Origin: Smithella sp. M82
GTDB taxonomy: Bacteria; Desulfobacterota; Syntrophia; Syntrophales; Smithellaceae
Reading direction: 5' to 3'
NCBI GenBank assembly: GCA_001683985.1
Contig: MAEO01000040.1
Coordinates: 1 to 45,460 of the forward strand
Length of the DNA: 45,460 nt
A model generated the notes under the pieces. That model ran no database searches. It had not been told where the DNA came from and worked only from the letters and a program-made list of their open reading frames with translations. Each line of letters opens with the position of its first letter. Position 1 is the stretch's first letter. This document shows, piece after piece, positions 8,072 through 17,501 of the stretch. A program made the position numbers and the translations under genes.

Positions 8072-9262
8072 TTATTTTTTAACCAGAAGCAATCCCTTAA
8101 GATAATGACCTTCAGGATGTCCCGGTAAAACGGGGTGATCAGGACCTGCTTCCAATCTCGCTAAAAGCGCTAAATCAACGCCGGCATCACGCGCCGCCGC
8201 CAGAACAATTCTATGAAAAATATCTTCGTCAATAAAATTGGAACAGGAAAAAGCAGCCAAGATGCCGCCCGCTGAAAGATGTTTGAGCGCCTGTAGGTTG
8301 ATTTCCTTATATCCCCGCGTCGCTGTTGTTACATCTTTCTTTTCTTTGGCAAATGCGGGGGGATCAAGAATGATTATACTGAAATTTTCCTGCACATTAC
8401 GCAAGTAAGTAAAAACATCAGCCTCGACTACCGGATGGTTCTCGGTGGAAAACCAGTTCAGATGTAAATTTTTTCTGGCGGTCATACAGGCAGACTTGGA
8501 TACATCCAGAGAAACAACGCGTTTAGCTCCTCCCTCGGCGCAATAAACGGAAAAAGCCGCTGTGTAAGAAAAGCAATTCAATACCTGGGCATCTTTGCTA
8601 AGTGCACCTATCTTTTCCCTGTTTATTCTCTGGTCAAGAAAGAAGCCTGTTTTTTGACCGGCGGCAAAATCAACTTCAAATTTGAGACCATTTTCCATTA
8701 TTTCCACTGCGCTGTTTTTATTTTCTCCGAACAGAATACCGTTTCTATTTCCCAGGCCTTCCAGTTCGCGGGACCGGCTTTCACTTTTTTCATAGATTCG
8801 CGTAGGCTTAAGTTGGGAAATAAGAGCATTAATAATATGATTTCTCTGTTTCTCCATTCCGGCGGTCGCAATGGAAACAACCAGAATTCCATTATAAACA
8901 TCAACAATAAGTCCGGGGAAACCATCGCCTTCGGCATTAATCAGACGATAAGCATTTGTTTGTTCGTCAATAATTTTTTGCCGTAATTTGTATGCGGCAT
9001 GTAAGCGAGCCTGCCAAAAATATTGAGAAATATTTTCTTCACATTTTCTTGTTAAAACACGAAAAGCGATATCTGTTAAAGGATTATAAAATCCTAAAGC
9101 TAACGGTTTGCCTGTTGAATCTTTAGCCAAGACAATATCACCGATACCGGGATTTCCCTTTACTGCCGCAATAGCGCCGGAAAAAATCCAGGGATGGCCA
9201 CGCAATAAAGCTGCCTCCCGTCCTTTTTTCAGAATTATCTCCGGATACACTATCGTTGACAT
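8072..9262 (-). CDS. Class I rRNA (cytosine-C5) methyltransferase, RlmI family
   Basis: The 396-residue protein has an N-terminal PUA domain (about 1-85, GRE...LLRGHPWIFSGAI), an EEHD-like middle region, and a Rossmann methyltransferase domain (about 200-396). SAM-binding motifs are LNCFSYTAAFSVYCAEGGA and VVSLDVSKSACMTARKNL. Motif IV is LDPPAFAKEK, and SCSNFID carries the catalytic-type cysteine. Family members such as RlmI methylate C1962 of 23S rRNA. The exact target base here is inferred from the family. The gene converges on the MFS gene with 12 bases between. Confidence 0.9.
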   Translation of the reverse strand: MSTIVYPEIILKKGREAALLRGHPWIFSGAIAAVKGNPGIGDIVLAKDSTGKPLALGFYNPLTDIAFRVLTRKCEENISQYFWQARLHAAYKLRQKIIDEQTNAYRLINAEGDGFPGLIVDVYNGILVVSIATAGMEKQRNHIINALISQLKPTRIYEKSESRSRELEGLGNRNGILFGENKNSAVEIMENGLKFEVDFAAGQKTGFFLDQRINREKIGALSKDAQVLNCFSYTAAFSVYCAEGGAKRVVSLDVSKSACMTARKNLHLNWFSTENHPVVEADVFTYLRNVQENFSIIILDPPAFAKEKKDVTTATRGYKEINLQALKHLSAGGILAAFSCSNFIDEDIFHRIVLAAARDAGVDLALLARLEAGPDHPVLPGHPEGHYLKGLLLVKK

Positions 9263-9286
9263 GGTGTGTTAAATATCTTTTCCCGC

Positions 9287-9316
9287 TTGAAATTGCAAGA
9301 CACTTTATACTATAAA
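9287..9316 (+). promoter_or_regulatory. Sigma-70-type promoter for the mannose-1-phosphate guanylyltransferase gene
   Basis: TTGAAA (9287-9292) and TATAAA (9311-9316) are 18 bases apart and lie 48 bases before the start codon. AAAGGAG is the ribosome-binding site before 9364. Confidence 0.6.
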
Positions 9317-9363
9317 ACACCCGACATCAGCGCTATAGTTCCGTAAAATCAAAGGAGTCAAAA

Positions 9364-10440
9364 ATGTATGCAGTAATAATGGCCGGCGGAAGAGGCACAA
9401 GATTCTGGCCCCGCAGTAGAGAAAAAAAACCAAAGCACTTATTGGATATAACTGGTAAAAAAACTATTATTCAGGAAACTGTGGACCGAATCAAACCGAT
9501 CATCAATCCCGACAATATTTTAATAGTGACGGGTAAAAAACATTCCGGCATTTTAATTAAACAGCTTCCGGAAATTCCGCTTCAAAATATAATAATCGAG
9601 CCGGAAGGGAAAAATACAGCCGCCTGCATCGGACTTGCCGCTTTGCATATTCAAAAAAGAATATCCGACGAAATTATGGTAGTTCTGCCTTCCGATCACG
9701 CCATAACTGACTCACACGAGTTTAATGCTGTCATAGAAGCCGCTGCAAAAGCTGCTGAACAGAAAGAAGGATTAATAACTATTGGCATCAAACCTTCCAG
9801 TGTTAACACGGGATTCGGTTATATTGAACAGGCGGAGCCATTTCTGAAGATAAACGGCAAAGACGTTTTTCGCGTAAAATCCATCCGTGAGAAACCAGAT
9901 TTCCAGCAGGCACAGGCCTTCGTTCAAAACGGTAATTTTTTCTGGAACAGCGGCATGTTTATCTGGAGGATTTCGACCATCTTAAAACAAATCAACTGCC
10001 ATATACCGGATTTATATGCCGGACTAATGAAAATCAATGAAGCGCTGGGCTCACCTGATGAAAATGCTATTGTACCCCGCGTTTATAAAAAGCTTAAATC
10101 AATTTCTATTGATTACGGTGTCATGGAAAAAGCAAATAACGTTTTCATGCTAAAAGGAGATTTCGGCTGGAGCGATGTGGGAAGCTGGGACACACTTTGG
10201 GAAATATCGCCAAAGGACGGTCAGGGAAATGTTCTGACCGAAGGAAGTAACGTAATTTTCGAAGATACTGAAGGATCTTTTGTTTACAGCCCGAAAAAGT
10301 TGGTAGCCACGGTAGGAATAAAAGATTTAATAATAGTCGAAACAAAAGACGCTTTGCTTATCTGTAAAAAAGGCAGTTCGCAGGATGTAAAGAAAATAGT
10401 CGAAGCGCTGGAAGAGAAAAAATTGAAAAAATACTTATAA
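9364..10440 (+). CDS. manC: Mannose-1-phosphate guanylyltransferase
   Basis: The 358-residue protein makes GDP-mannose from GTP and mannose-1-phosphate for polysaccharide or glycan synthesis. The nucleotide-binding signature AGGRGTRFWPRSREKKPKHL is at the N-terminus. VVLPSDHAI (about residue 104), FGYIEQ, the active-site region REKPDF, the substrate region NGNFFWNSGMFIWR (about 195) and GDFGWSDVGSWD (about 262) follow. The length shows the transferase alone, without the phosphomannose isomerase half of bifunctional enzymes. It has its own promoter and stands apart from other sugar genes here. Confidence 0.93.
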   Translation: MYAVIMAGGRGTRFWPRSREKKPKHLLDITGKKTIIQETVDRIKPIINPDNILIVTGKKHSGILIKQLPEIPLQNIIIEPEGKNTAACIGLAALHIQKRISDEIMVVLPSDHAITDSHEFNAVIEAAAKAAEQKEGLITIGIKPSSVNTGFGYIEQAEPFLKINGKDVFRVKSIREKPDFQQAQAFVQNGNFFWNSGMFIWRISTILKQINCHIPDLYAGLMKINEALGSPDENAIVPRVYKKLKSISIDYGVMEKANNVFMLKGDFGWSDVGSWDTLWEISPKDGQGNVLTEGSNVIFEDTEGSFVYSPKKLVATVGIKDLIIVETKDALLICKKGSSQDVKKIVEALEEKKLKKYL

Positions 10441-10470
10441 AAAGATGCCAATAAAGCCAGTGTTTTGATA

Positions 10471-10767
10471 TTATTTTAAGTATACCGGCTCGCCCGTAAC
10501 AGAAAACCTTCCTTTTTTGAGCTCATCAATAATCATATTGATAGTAACCTTTTCATCATTAAAGGTAATTACCAATGTATCGCTGTCTGTATTTTTATGT
10601 TTTATCACGCCGTCAATTTGTTTCAGGATAGAACTTACCCTGGCAGGGGATCTTCAGGCGGCACAACCGGGAATGTTTAACTGAATAATTCTTTCCTTAG
10701 CTACAGCAACGCTTCCCCAAAACATCAATAAAATGAAAGTTAACGATATACCCAATATCTTTTTCAT
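10471..10767 (-). CDS. Secreted heavy-metal-associated (MerP-like) selenoprotein, CxxU
   Basis: This 98-residue gene is read through an in-frame TGA at 10654-10656 (codon 38). It starts at ATG 10767 with AGAGGTG upstream and ends with TAA. The product has a cleavable signal peptide (MKKILGISLTFILLMFWG, SVAVA) and a ferredoxin-like HMA domain: RIIQLNIPGCAA, then Sec, then RSPARVSSILKQIDGVIKHK, the beta strand DTLVITFNDEKV, and a C-terminal GRFSVTGEP. HMA domains bind metals through GMxCxxC. Here the second cysteine position is the TGA codon, giving GCAAU. Reading continues in good frame for 60 residues after the TGA, and a SECIS-like hairpin follows it. selC is in the same window. A likely role is periplasmic binding or redox handling of a soft metal such as mercury or copper; this is inferred. 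A plain nonsense pseudogene is the alternative, but it does not explain the position of the TGA. Confidence 0.85.
10624..10642 (-). promoter_or_regulatory. Bacterial SECIS element candidate
   Basis: On the minus-strand RNA, 11 bases after the UGA, CAGGGU pairs with AUCCUG (six pairs including one G-U) around the seven-base loop AAGUUCU, which holds a GU. Distance from UGA, stem size and a GU in the apical loop agree with what SelB recognises in bacterial SECIS elements. Confidence 0.7.
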
Positions 10768-10839
10768 CTCGCACCTCTTACTTGCGTTATATTTTAATAT
10801 TAACTCCAAATCATTCCTCTAAGCAAATGGAATTTGCAT

Positions 10840-10868
10840 TTGACAAACGAAAACAAATCTGTGATAGA
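10840..10868 (+). promoter_or_regulatory. Sigma-70-type promoter before maf
   Basis: TTGACA (10840-10845) and GATAGA (10863-10868) are separated by 17 bases, 32 bases before the maf start. Just upstream, GCAAAT and ATTTGC form a short inverted repeat (10823-10837) that may be an operator shared with the divergent selenoprotein gene. Confidence 0.55.
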
Positions 10869-10900
10869 GAATACATTACAATGTTAAATATTAAATAACT

Positions 10901-11491
10901 ATGTCAATTATTTCAAGTGTATTTCTTATTCTGGCATCCGCTTCACCCCGGAGGCAGGAGCTGCTGAAATCACTGGGACTGAGATTCAGAATAATTCCTG
11001 CCCACATTGATGAAAATTACCTTGATGGGGAAAGTCCGCGACAGCATGTTAAAAGACTCTCTCACGATAAAGCGACTGTTATCGCTGAAAAATATCCGGA
11101 GGCGTGGGTGCTTGGTGCCGATACGATTGTCGTAATTGACGGCTTCATTTTAGGAAAGCCTGAAAACAAAAAACAGGCATTGGAGATGCTTAGGAAGCTA
11201 AGCGGACGTGAACACAAAGTATTGACCGGCTTTACAATTGTCAATGCAGTTGCTAAAATTTACAAGACTAAAGTTGTTCAATCTGCCGTAAAGTTTAAAA
11301 AAATCAGCGCCGAAGAAATGAACTGGTATGTCTCTTGTGATGAGCCATACGATAAGGCCGGCGGATACGCTGTACAAGGGAAAGGTGCCTGTTTCATTCA
11401 ATCAATCCGCGGTTCTTACACAAATGTAATCGGACTTCCTCTTTGTGAAGTTCTGGAAGCTCTTATAAATTTTAAAGCAATCAATTTTTAG
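10901..11491 (+). CDS. maf: Maf-family nucleotide pyrophosphatase
   Basis: The 196-residue protein matches Maf/YhdE/YceF enzymes, which hydrolyse non-canonical or pyrimidine nucleoside triphosphates to monophosphates. Visible motifs are LASASPRRQELLKSLGL at the N-terminus, the catalytic region VLGADTIVVIDG (about residue 70), LGKPENKKQALEMLRKLSG, HKVLTGF, and the C-terminal DKAGGYAVQGKGACFIQSI (about 150) with GSYTNVIGLPL. The ribosome-binding site is poor (ATTAAATAACT before ATG). A strong hairpin follows the stop codon. Confidence 0.93.
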   Translation: MSIISSVFLILASASPRRQELLKSLGLRFRIIPAHIDENYLDGESPRQHVKRLSHDKATVIAEKYPEAWVLGADTIVVIDGFILGKPENKKQALEMLRKLSGREHKVLTGFTIVNAVAKIYKTKVVQSAVKFKKISAEEMNWYVSCDEPYDKAGGYAVQGKGACFIQSIRGSYTNVIGLPLCEVLEALINFKAINF

Positions 11492-11524
11492 TCCGGTCAG
11501 AAGGCAAAAGAAATTCTGACCGGA
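11492..11524 (+). terminator. Strong hairpin between maf and the yggS-like gene
   Basis: TCCGGTCAGAA and TTCTGACCGGA form an 11-bp perfect stem around an 11-base loop, starting one base after the maf stop. No run of T follows, so it may be an attenuating or mRNA-stabilising hairpin rather than a classical terminator. Confidence 0.55.
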
Positions 11525-11558
11525 TAACTGAAATGAGCCTTGTAATAAGGTAAACTTT

Positions 11559-12251
11559 ATGGAAATAGACATTGCCGCCAATATAAATGCGGTCAGACAG
11601 AAGATAGCCGTTGCAGCAGCAAAGTCGCAACGCGCTCCTGATTCCATCAAACTTTTAGCGGTAACAAAAACTGTATCACCTTTATACATCGGCAAAGCAA
11701 TCGACGCAGGCATTCTCATGTTTGGGGAAAATTACGTCCGGGAAGCAAAAGAAAAAATTGCCGTTATAGAAAAAAACGTCCGGTGGCATATGATCGGACA
11801 CCTCCAGACCAACAAAGCGAAATATGCCGTCAGACTATTCGACTATATTCATTCGGTCGATCGTATTGATCTTGCCCGGGAACTGGATAAGAAAGCCGGT
11901 ACGACAGGTCGTAAGATAAATATTCTGGTTGAAGTCAATGTAAGCGGTGAAAAAACAAAAAATGGTATTCCGGCCTATGCCGCTGTCAGCCTGATTAAGA
12001 ACATCTCCAGACTGGAAAATCTTTCCGTAGGGGGACTCATGACAATGGCGCCGTATTCCACTAATCCGGAAGATGCCCGCCCATATTTTAAAGCTTTGAG
12101 GAATCTTCGTGACACTATTATTAATGAAGGAATTACAAACATTAATATGGAAGAACTTTCCATGGGTATGACGGATGATTTTGAGATAGCTATCGAAGAA
12201 GGCGCAACAATTGTACGTATCGGCAGGGCAATCTTCGGGGAACGAAGATAA
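11559..12251 (+). CDS. YggS-family pyridoxal-phosphate homeostasis protein
   Basis: The 230-residue protein belongs to the PLPBP/YggS family, which carries pyridoxal phosphate without known catalysis and affects vitamin B6 and amino-acid balance. The PLP lysine lies in LLAVTKTVS (about residue 34). FGENYVREAKEKI, WHMIGHLQTNKAKY and HSVDR follow, then VNVSGEKTKNGI, GLMTMAPY, and the phosphate-binding end LSMGMTDDFEIAIEEGATIV, RIGRAIFG. The protein is full length. AATAAGGTAAACTTT precedes the ATG. Confidence 0.93.
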   Translation: MEIDIAANINAVRQKIAVAAAKSQRAPDSIKLLAVTKTVSPLYIGKAIDAGILMFGENYVREAKEKIAVIEKNVRWHMIGHLQTNKAKYAVRLFDYIHSVDRIDLARELDKKAGTTGRKINILVEVNVSGEKTKNGIPAYAAVSLIKNISRLENLSVGGLMTMAPYSTNPEDARPYFKALRNLRDTIINEGITNINMEELSMGMTDDFEIAIEEGATIVRIGRAIFGERR

Positions 12252-12274
12252 CTAATAATCGTACTGTTTATCAG

Positions 12275-13462
12275 TTAATGGTAACTTGCCTGACTAAGTC
12301 TATCTTTAAAATTTCTTTTATGAACTTTCAGGAAGGCGTCTACGACTGCTGCATCATATGCTATTCCTTTAAACCTGACGATTTCTTCAATAGCGGCATC
12401 AACACCCAATGCCGGCCGGTAAGGACGATAGGAAGCCATGGCATCAATAACATCAGCAACGCCAATAATGCGCGCTTCAATTACAATTTCATCTCCCGTT
12501 AACCCCCGTGGATATCCTGAACCGTCCATTCTTTCATGATGCTGAAAAATAATTTCTCCAACCGGATAAGGAAACTCAATATTTACAAGAATATCTCTGG
12601 CAACCTTGCAGTGTGTTTTTATTATTTCTCTTTCCAGGTCAGTCAAAAGGCCTGATTTCGTCAATATTTCCGTAGGTACGGATATTTTCCCGATATCATG
12701 AAGAGTAGCTGCAATATTAATAGCCGTAATCTGTTCTTCAGGCAATTCCATTTCTTTGGCAATTTCACAGGCAATTTTAGCTACCTGAACTTCATGTCCC
12801 GAAGTATACGGATCTCTGGTTTCAACTATTTTAGATAATGTTTTAACTACGCCTTCCAGAATTATCTGCGATTTTTTGTAACTATCCTTGAGTTTCTCAG
12901 CCTGGACAAACAAATCAGATGTTTTTTTTCCGGTTCTTTCCTCAAGGGTTCTGTTTAACTCCAGAAATTCCGCATTTTTATGTTGAATCAACTCAATCAG
13001 ACGTTTATTTTCCGCCAATACTTCCACTTTGGAAATTGATTGTTTGATATGAAACAACAATTCTTCTTCATGCCATGGTTTGGTAAAGTAACAACTAACC
13101 TCTCCTTTATTAATAGCATCAATCACAGTGCCGGTATCGGCGTAATCGGTCAAAAGTATACGGACGGCATCCGGAAAAATATTTTTGGCCTGGGTAAAAA
13201 ACTGCACCCCGTTCATTTGCGGCATTCTTTGATCAGAAATAATGATGGAATAAGGTTTTTGAGCAGTTTTCAGCTTATTAAGCGCTTCTAATCCGTTGCT
13301 CGCCGTATGAACTTCATAATCTTCATCGGCTAAAATACGATTGAAAGCATTAAGGATGGCATCTTCATCGTCGACTACTAATATGGAATGTTTATGTTTT
13401 AAAATTTTTGACAGTTCAGAACCCTCACTACTACACGATCCTGTAAAATACTTTAAGGACAC
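12275..13462 (-). CDS. Response regulator with HD-GYP output domain
   Basis: The 395-residue protein has a receiver domain (about 27-145: SILVVDDEDAILNAF, phospho-acceptor aspartate in IIISDQRMP, lysine in CYFTKPW), a coiled-coil linker (about 150-205) and an HD-GYP domain (about 210-385). The latter has AATLHDIGKISVP and FQHHERMDGSGYPRGL, and family members hydrolyse cyclic di-GMP. It resembles RpfG-type regulators. A cognate histidine kinase is not in the window. The N-terminal 25 residues before the receiver are unusual, so the start may lie further in. A good promoter lies upstream. Confidence 0.92.
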   Translation of the reverse strand: MSLKYFTGSCSSEGSELSKILKHKHSILVVDDEDAILNAFNRILADEDYEVHTASNGLEALNKLKTAQKPYSIIISDQRMPQMNGVQFFTQAKNIFPDAVRILLTDYADTGTVIDAINKGEVSCYFTKPWHEEELLFHIKQSISKVEVLAENKRLIELIQHKNAEFLELNRTLEERTGKKTSDLFVQAEKLKDSYKKSQIILEGVVKTLSKIVETRDPYTSGHEVQVAKIACEIAKEMELPEEQITAINIAATLHDIGKISVPTEILTKSGLLTDLEREIIKTHCKVARDILVNIEFPYPVGEIIFQHHERMDGSGYPRGLTGDEIVIEARIIGVADVIDAMASYRPYRPALGVDAAIEEIVRFKGIAYDAAVVDAFLKVHKRNFKDRLSQASYH

Positions 13463-13501
13463 TACTTTTTACTATATTCATAAATACAGTATTGTTGTCT
13501 G

Positions 13502-13530
13502 AATTTAATATCATTTTATAATTATGTCAA
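13502..13530 (-). promoter_or_regulatory. Promoter for the HD-GYP response regulator
   Basis: On the minus strand TTGACA (13525-13530) and TAAATT (13502-13507) are 17 bases apart and lie about 40 bases before the start at 13462. Confidence 0.5.
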
Positions 13531-13666
13531 GACATTATTCATTAAGAATTTATGAAAATTTTTATTTTGTTAATAAATGCAAGGTAAAATAAAAAGGCAT
13601 TTATAGATTTATACTCGGGACAGTATTTGTTTGCAGATTTGTCTGATAAAAAATTTAAAATATTTT

Positions 13667-16480
13667 TCAGGCAGAAATAATATTTTTCAAAAAATGGCCT
13701 GTTGCTGATTTTTCCTCCTGTGCGATTTTTTCGACTGTACCGGAAGCGATAATTCTACCGCCGCCGGAACCACCTTCCGGACCAAGATCAATAATGTAAT
13801 CAGCGCACTTGATTACATCCAGATTATGTTCGATTACGACCATGGTATTACCCATATCCACAAGGCGGGTTAAAACATCCAGTAATTTTTGAATATCCGC
13901 AAAATGCAATCCGATGGTAGGTTCATCCAGAATGTAAAGAGTATTGCTGTTGACTTTTTTGCCCAGTTCTCTGGCCAGTTTTATTCTCTGTGCTTCTCCT
14001 CCGGAAAGAGTGGTTGCCGACTGCCCCAGATGAATATATCCCAGACCTACATCATTAAGCAATTGCAGGTGAGATCTGATCGAAGGAATATTCGAGAAAA
14101 AAGACAGCGCCTGATTAACCGTCATATCCAAGATATCGGCAATATTTTTATCCTTGTATCTTATATCCAGCGTATCCTGATTGAATCGCTTACCATGGCA
14201 GACATCGCAAGTCACGTAAACATCCGGCAGAAAATGCATTTCTATTTTAATCAGACCGTTGCCCTCACATGCTTCGCAGCGTCCGCCCTTCACGTTGAAG
14301 CTGAATCGGCCGGGTTTATAACCGCGCATTCGCGCTTCGGGAAGATTGGCAAAAAGATCGCGGATAAAAGAAAAAATCCCCGTGTAGGTAACCGGATTAG
14401 ATCGCGGCGTGCGCCCTATTGGCTGTTGATTGATCAGGATGACCCGTTCAATATCACCCAAATCCACCACTCTCTTGATTCTTCCCGTTGACCCATGATG
14501 CTGATTCAAACGGCGTGCCATTACTTTGTAAAGAGTTTCGATTACCATTGTGCTTTTTCCGGAACCGGAGACACCGGTTACCGCGGTAAACACTCCTACC
14601 GGTATCTTAATATCAATATTTTTGAGATTGTTTTCAGTGGCTCCCTCCAAAATAATATATTTGCCCGTTAACGATCGTCTTGCTGACGGCAGCGCAATAG
14701 ATTCCTTGCCCGATAGATATTTGCCGGTCAGCGATTCGTTGCTCTGTAAAATCTCCCCGGGAGTTCCCTGAAAAACCACTTCACCCCCCTGCGTTCCCGC
14801 ACCAGGTCCCATATCTATAATATGATCACACTCACGGATCATATCGGCGTCATGTTCCACAACTAAAACGGTATTACCCATATCGCGCAGTTTTTTCAGA
14901 GTATTAATCAGGCGCAAATTATCTCTCTGGTGCAGCCCGACAGTCGGCTCGTCAAGCACATACAAAACTCCCATTAAACCCGAACCGATTTGCGTGGCAA
15001 GCCGGATGCGCTGGCTTTCTCCTCCCGATAACGACAGAGTTGATCTCTCCATGCTTAAATAATCCATACCGACATTGAGCAAAAACTGAAGGCGACTTTT
15101 AATCTCTTTTATTATTCTTTCGGTAATATTTTTTTCCTGAGGAGACAGTGTCAGCTGTTCGAAAAAATTATAACATTCACGGATGGACATCTGACAAAGC
15201 TCATAGATATTTTTCCCCCCGACTGTAACGGCAAGTATTTCTTTTTTTAAACGTGCACCATGACAGGTATCGCATGCGCTGGAATCAATGTAACGAATCA
15301 AGTCATTACGAACCGCCGTTGAAGCAGTTTCCTTCCAGCGGCGCTCCAATTGATTGATCGCCCCTTCAAAGGGGCGGTGATAAAAGTATCGTTTATTCGA
15401 ACGGTCATGATAAAATTTAATAGCTTCTGTGCCTGATCCATAAAGAAGAACGCTTTGAATTTTCTCCGGCAATTTATTAAAAGGAGTATCGATATCAAAA
15501 CCGTAATGAGAACTCAGCGCATCTAAAATATTATAGTAGTAAAGAGAGCTTCGGCCTGCCCAGGGCGCAATTGCTCCCTCTCTTAAAGACAATCCGGCAT
15601 CAGGCACAACCAGATAAGCCGAAAAGTGCATACGGGAGCCGAGACCATTACAATCAGGACACGCACCGTACGGACTATTGAAAGAAAACATGCGGGGGGT
15701 AAGCACAGGCATACTTATTCCACAATCAGGGCAGGCATATTTTTCACTGAAAAGCATTTCCTGACCACCGGTTGTAACTATGCGCACAAGTCCATTCGCC
15801 CGGTTCGCCGCAATTTCCAGAGAATCGCGCAACCTCTTTCTCAGGCCTTCTTTCAAAACCAGACGGTCAACAATAAGATCGATATCGTGACGCTTATTCT
15901 TTTCCAGAATAATTTCTTCTGCCAGATCCCGCACCTCTCCATCAATGCGGGCACGCGCAAATCCTTCTTTCTGAAGTTTTTTCAGTTCCTTCTGGAATTC
16001 ACCTTTCTTCCCACGCACCAGCGGGGCCATAACACTGAAATTAGTATTAGCCGGAAGAGAAAGAACACTCTCCAGAATACTGTCAATCGTTTGTGATTTA
16101 ATCTCCCGCCCGCAACGATAACAATGACAAACACCGATACCGGCGTAAAGCAACCGCAGGTAATCATAGATTTCGGTGACCGTACCTACCGTCGAACGCG
16201 GATTATGGCCGGCTGTACGTTGCTCAATGGCTATAGCCGGCGATAAACCTTCAATGGATTCTACATCCGGTTTATCCATTTGCCCGATAAACTGACGAGC
16301 GTAAGTGGAAAGTGATTCTACATACCTCCTCTGACCTTCGGCATAAATTGTATCGAAAGCAAGCGATGATTTGCCGGAGCCACTAACACCGGTAATGACA
16401 ACAAACTTGTCGCGAGGTATATCCAAACTGATATTTTTTAAGTTATGCTGGGACGCACCTTTGATTCTTATCGCATCCAT
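13667..16480 (-). CDS. uvrA: Excinuclease ABC subunit A
   Basis: The 937-residue protein is full length for UvrA, the damage-sensing ABC ATPase of nucleotide excision repair. The first nucleotide-binding half has [20 protein letters not shown] at the N-terminus and [18 protein letters not shown]. The second has [16 protein letters not shown] and [17 protein letters not shown]. Zinc-binding cysteine pairs are seen in [10 protein letters not shown] and ACPDCNGLG, and in [10 protein letters not shown] and [11 protein letters not shown]. It is the last gene of the minus-strand cluster with mfd and two foldases, 19 bases after the SurA-like gene. Confidence 0.98.
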   Translation of the reverse strand: MDAIRIKGASQHNLKNISLDIPRDKFVVITGVSGSGKSSLAFDTIYAEGQRRYVESLSTYARQFIGQMDKPDVESIEGLSPAIAIEQRTAGHNPRSTVGTVTEIYDYLRLLYAGIGVCHCYRCGREIKSQTIDSILESVLSLPANTNFSVMAPLVRGKKGEFQKELKKLQKEGFARARIDGEVRDLAEEIILEKNKRHDIDLIVDRLVLKEGLRKRLRDSLEIAANRANGLVRIVTTGGQEMLFSEKYACPDCGISMPVLTPRMFSFNSPYGACPDCNGLGSRMHFSAYLVVPDAGLSLREGAIAPWAGRSSLYYYNILDALSSHYGFDIDTPFNKLPEKIQSVLLYGSGTEAIKFYHDRSNKRYFYHRPFEGAINQLERRWKETASTAVRNDLIRYIDSSACDTCHGARLKKEILAVTVGGKNIYELCQMSIRECYNFFEQLTLSPQEKNITERIIKEIKSRLQFLLNVGMDYLSMERSTLSLSGGESQRIRLATQIGSGLMGVLYVLDEPTVGLHQRDNLRLINTLKKLRDMGNTVLVVEHDADMIRECDHIIDMGPGAGTQGGEVVFQGTPGEILQSNESLTGKYLSGKESIALPSARRSLTGKYIILEGATENNLKNIDIKIPVGVFTAVTGVSGSGKSTMVIETLYKVMARRLNQHHGSTGRIKRVVDLGDIERVILINQQPIGRTPRSNPVTYTGIFSFIRDLFANLPEARMRGYKPGRFSFNVKGGRCEACEGNGLIKIEMHFLPDVYVTCDVCHGKRFNQDTLDIRYKDKNIADILDMTVNQALSFFSNIPSIRSHLQLLNDVGLGYIHLGQSATTLSGGEAQRIKLARELGKKVNSNTLYILDEPTIGLHFADIQKLLDVLTRLVDMGNTMVVIEHNLDVIKCADYIIDLGPEGGSGGGRIIASGTVEKIAQEEKSATGHFLKNIISA

Positions 16481-16499
16481 ACGGTTAATTTGCCATTTT

Positions 16500-17474
16500 T
16501 TATAATTTTATTTCAATATGCGATCTGGCCCGAACGGAAGCAATCCATTCATCATATTTCTTGTCCAGTTTTTCGTCTTCAATTTTCGTTTTTATTTCTT
16601 CCCGTACGTCAGTGATTGGTTTCAATCCGGCGCCTTTCTTATCCACAACTTGAATAATATGAAATCCCACACCGGATTCTATTACGTTACTTATCCGCCC
16701 CAAAGGAAGACTGAATGCCACTTTCTCTACCTCCGGGATAATCGTACCTTTCCCGACATAACCGACATCGCCGCCCTGAGCTGCCGCCGGTCCCTGAGAA
16801 TATTTCATAATTAATAAATCAAAAGATTCGCCATCCATAATACGTTTATGCAATTGCATAGCCTCATTTTTCACTTTTACTATTGCAGCTTTATCCGCAT
16901 TGGGAGGAATCAATAATAAAAGCTGTTTAATTCTTACAGTTTCCTTACCTTCGTAATCTTCACGGTGTTTATCGTAATACTCGCCTATTTCTTCATCAGT
17001 GACTATTACTTTGGATTTTATTTCCCGTCTTAACAGACGGGCACGCATCATTTGCATCCTTATTTCTTTTTTAACAGATTCAAGTGAATTCCCTTCCTTG
17101 GCAAGATTTCTCAGAAAATCCTGCATACTCAATTTCTGTTTAGCCATTATGTCCCGAATCACATCCATGACTTCCTCATCTTTGACCATAATGCCCGCAT
17201 CTGATTTTTTAGCCTCTTGTTCAATCAGTATATTATCAATGAGTCGCTGCAGGAAAGCGGCTCTTGTCTGTTTAATAAGCGCCTCTTTATCATTGCCTTT
17301 ATAATTATTTTCGATGTTCTGCAGATAAGGTTCAAACGCGGCATTAAATTCATAAAGTGTTATTATCTCGTCATTTACTACGGCAATAATTCTATCCACA
17401 ACCTCTGCATTAGCGGGCACACACAAAAACATCAGACTCCATAAAATCAAAAATATTTTTTTATAAAACTTCAC
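16500..17474 (-). CDS. SurA-like periplasmic peptidyl-prolyl isomerase/chaperone
   Basis: The 324-residue protein has a signal peptide ([16 protein letters not shown]), a SurA N-terminal chaperone domain (about 25-165, [19 protein letters not shown]) and one parvulin-type rotamase domain (about 175-275: [40 protein letters not shown]). SurA-type proteins escort outer-membrane proteins through the periplasm. There is one parvulin domain, not two as in E. coli SurA, which is common outside gammaproteobacteria. It lies 27 bases downstream of a second parvulin gene. Confidence 0.88.
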   Translation of the reverse strand: MKFYKKIFLILWSLMFLCVPANAEVVDRIIAVVNDEIITLYEFNAAFEPYLQNIENNYKGNDKEALIKQTRAAFLQRLIDNILIEQEAKKSDAGIMVKDEEVMDVIRDIMAKQKLSMQDFLRNLAKEGNSLESVKKEIRMQMMRARLLRREIKSKVIVTDEEIGEYYDKHREDYEGKETVRIKQLLLLIPPNADKAAIVKVKNEAMQLHKRIMDGESFDLLIMKYSQGPAAAQGGDVGYVGKGTIIPEVEKVAFSLPLGRISNVIESGVGFHIIQVVDKKGAGLKPITDVREEIKTKIEDEKLDKKYDEWIASVRARSHIEIKL

Positions 17475-17501
17475 CGTGTTTCCTCCATTTTGTAATATTT
17501 T

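Noticed and set aside
8654..8986. 110-codon frame opposite the RlmI-like gene
   Set aside because: It is the antisense shadow of a conserved gene.
10654..10656. TGA as a simple nonsense mutation in a dead gene
   Set aside because: It falls exactly on the second metal-binding position, reading stays sound after it, a SECIS-like hairpin follows and selC is present.
13889..14491. 200-codon frame opposite uvrA
   Set aside because: It is fully antisense to conserved UvrA coding sequence and its translation resembles no protein.
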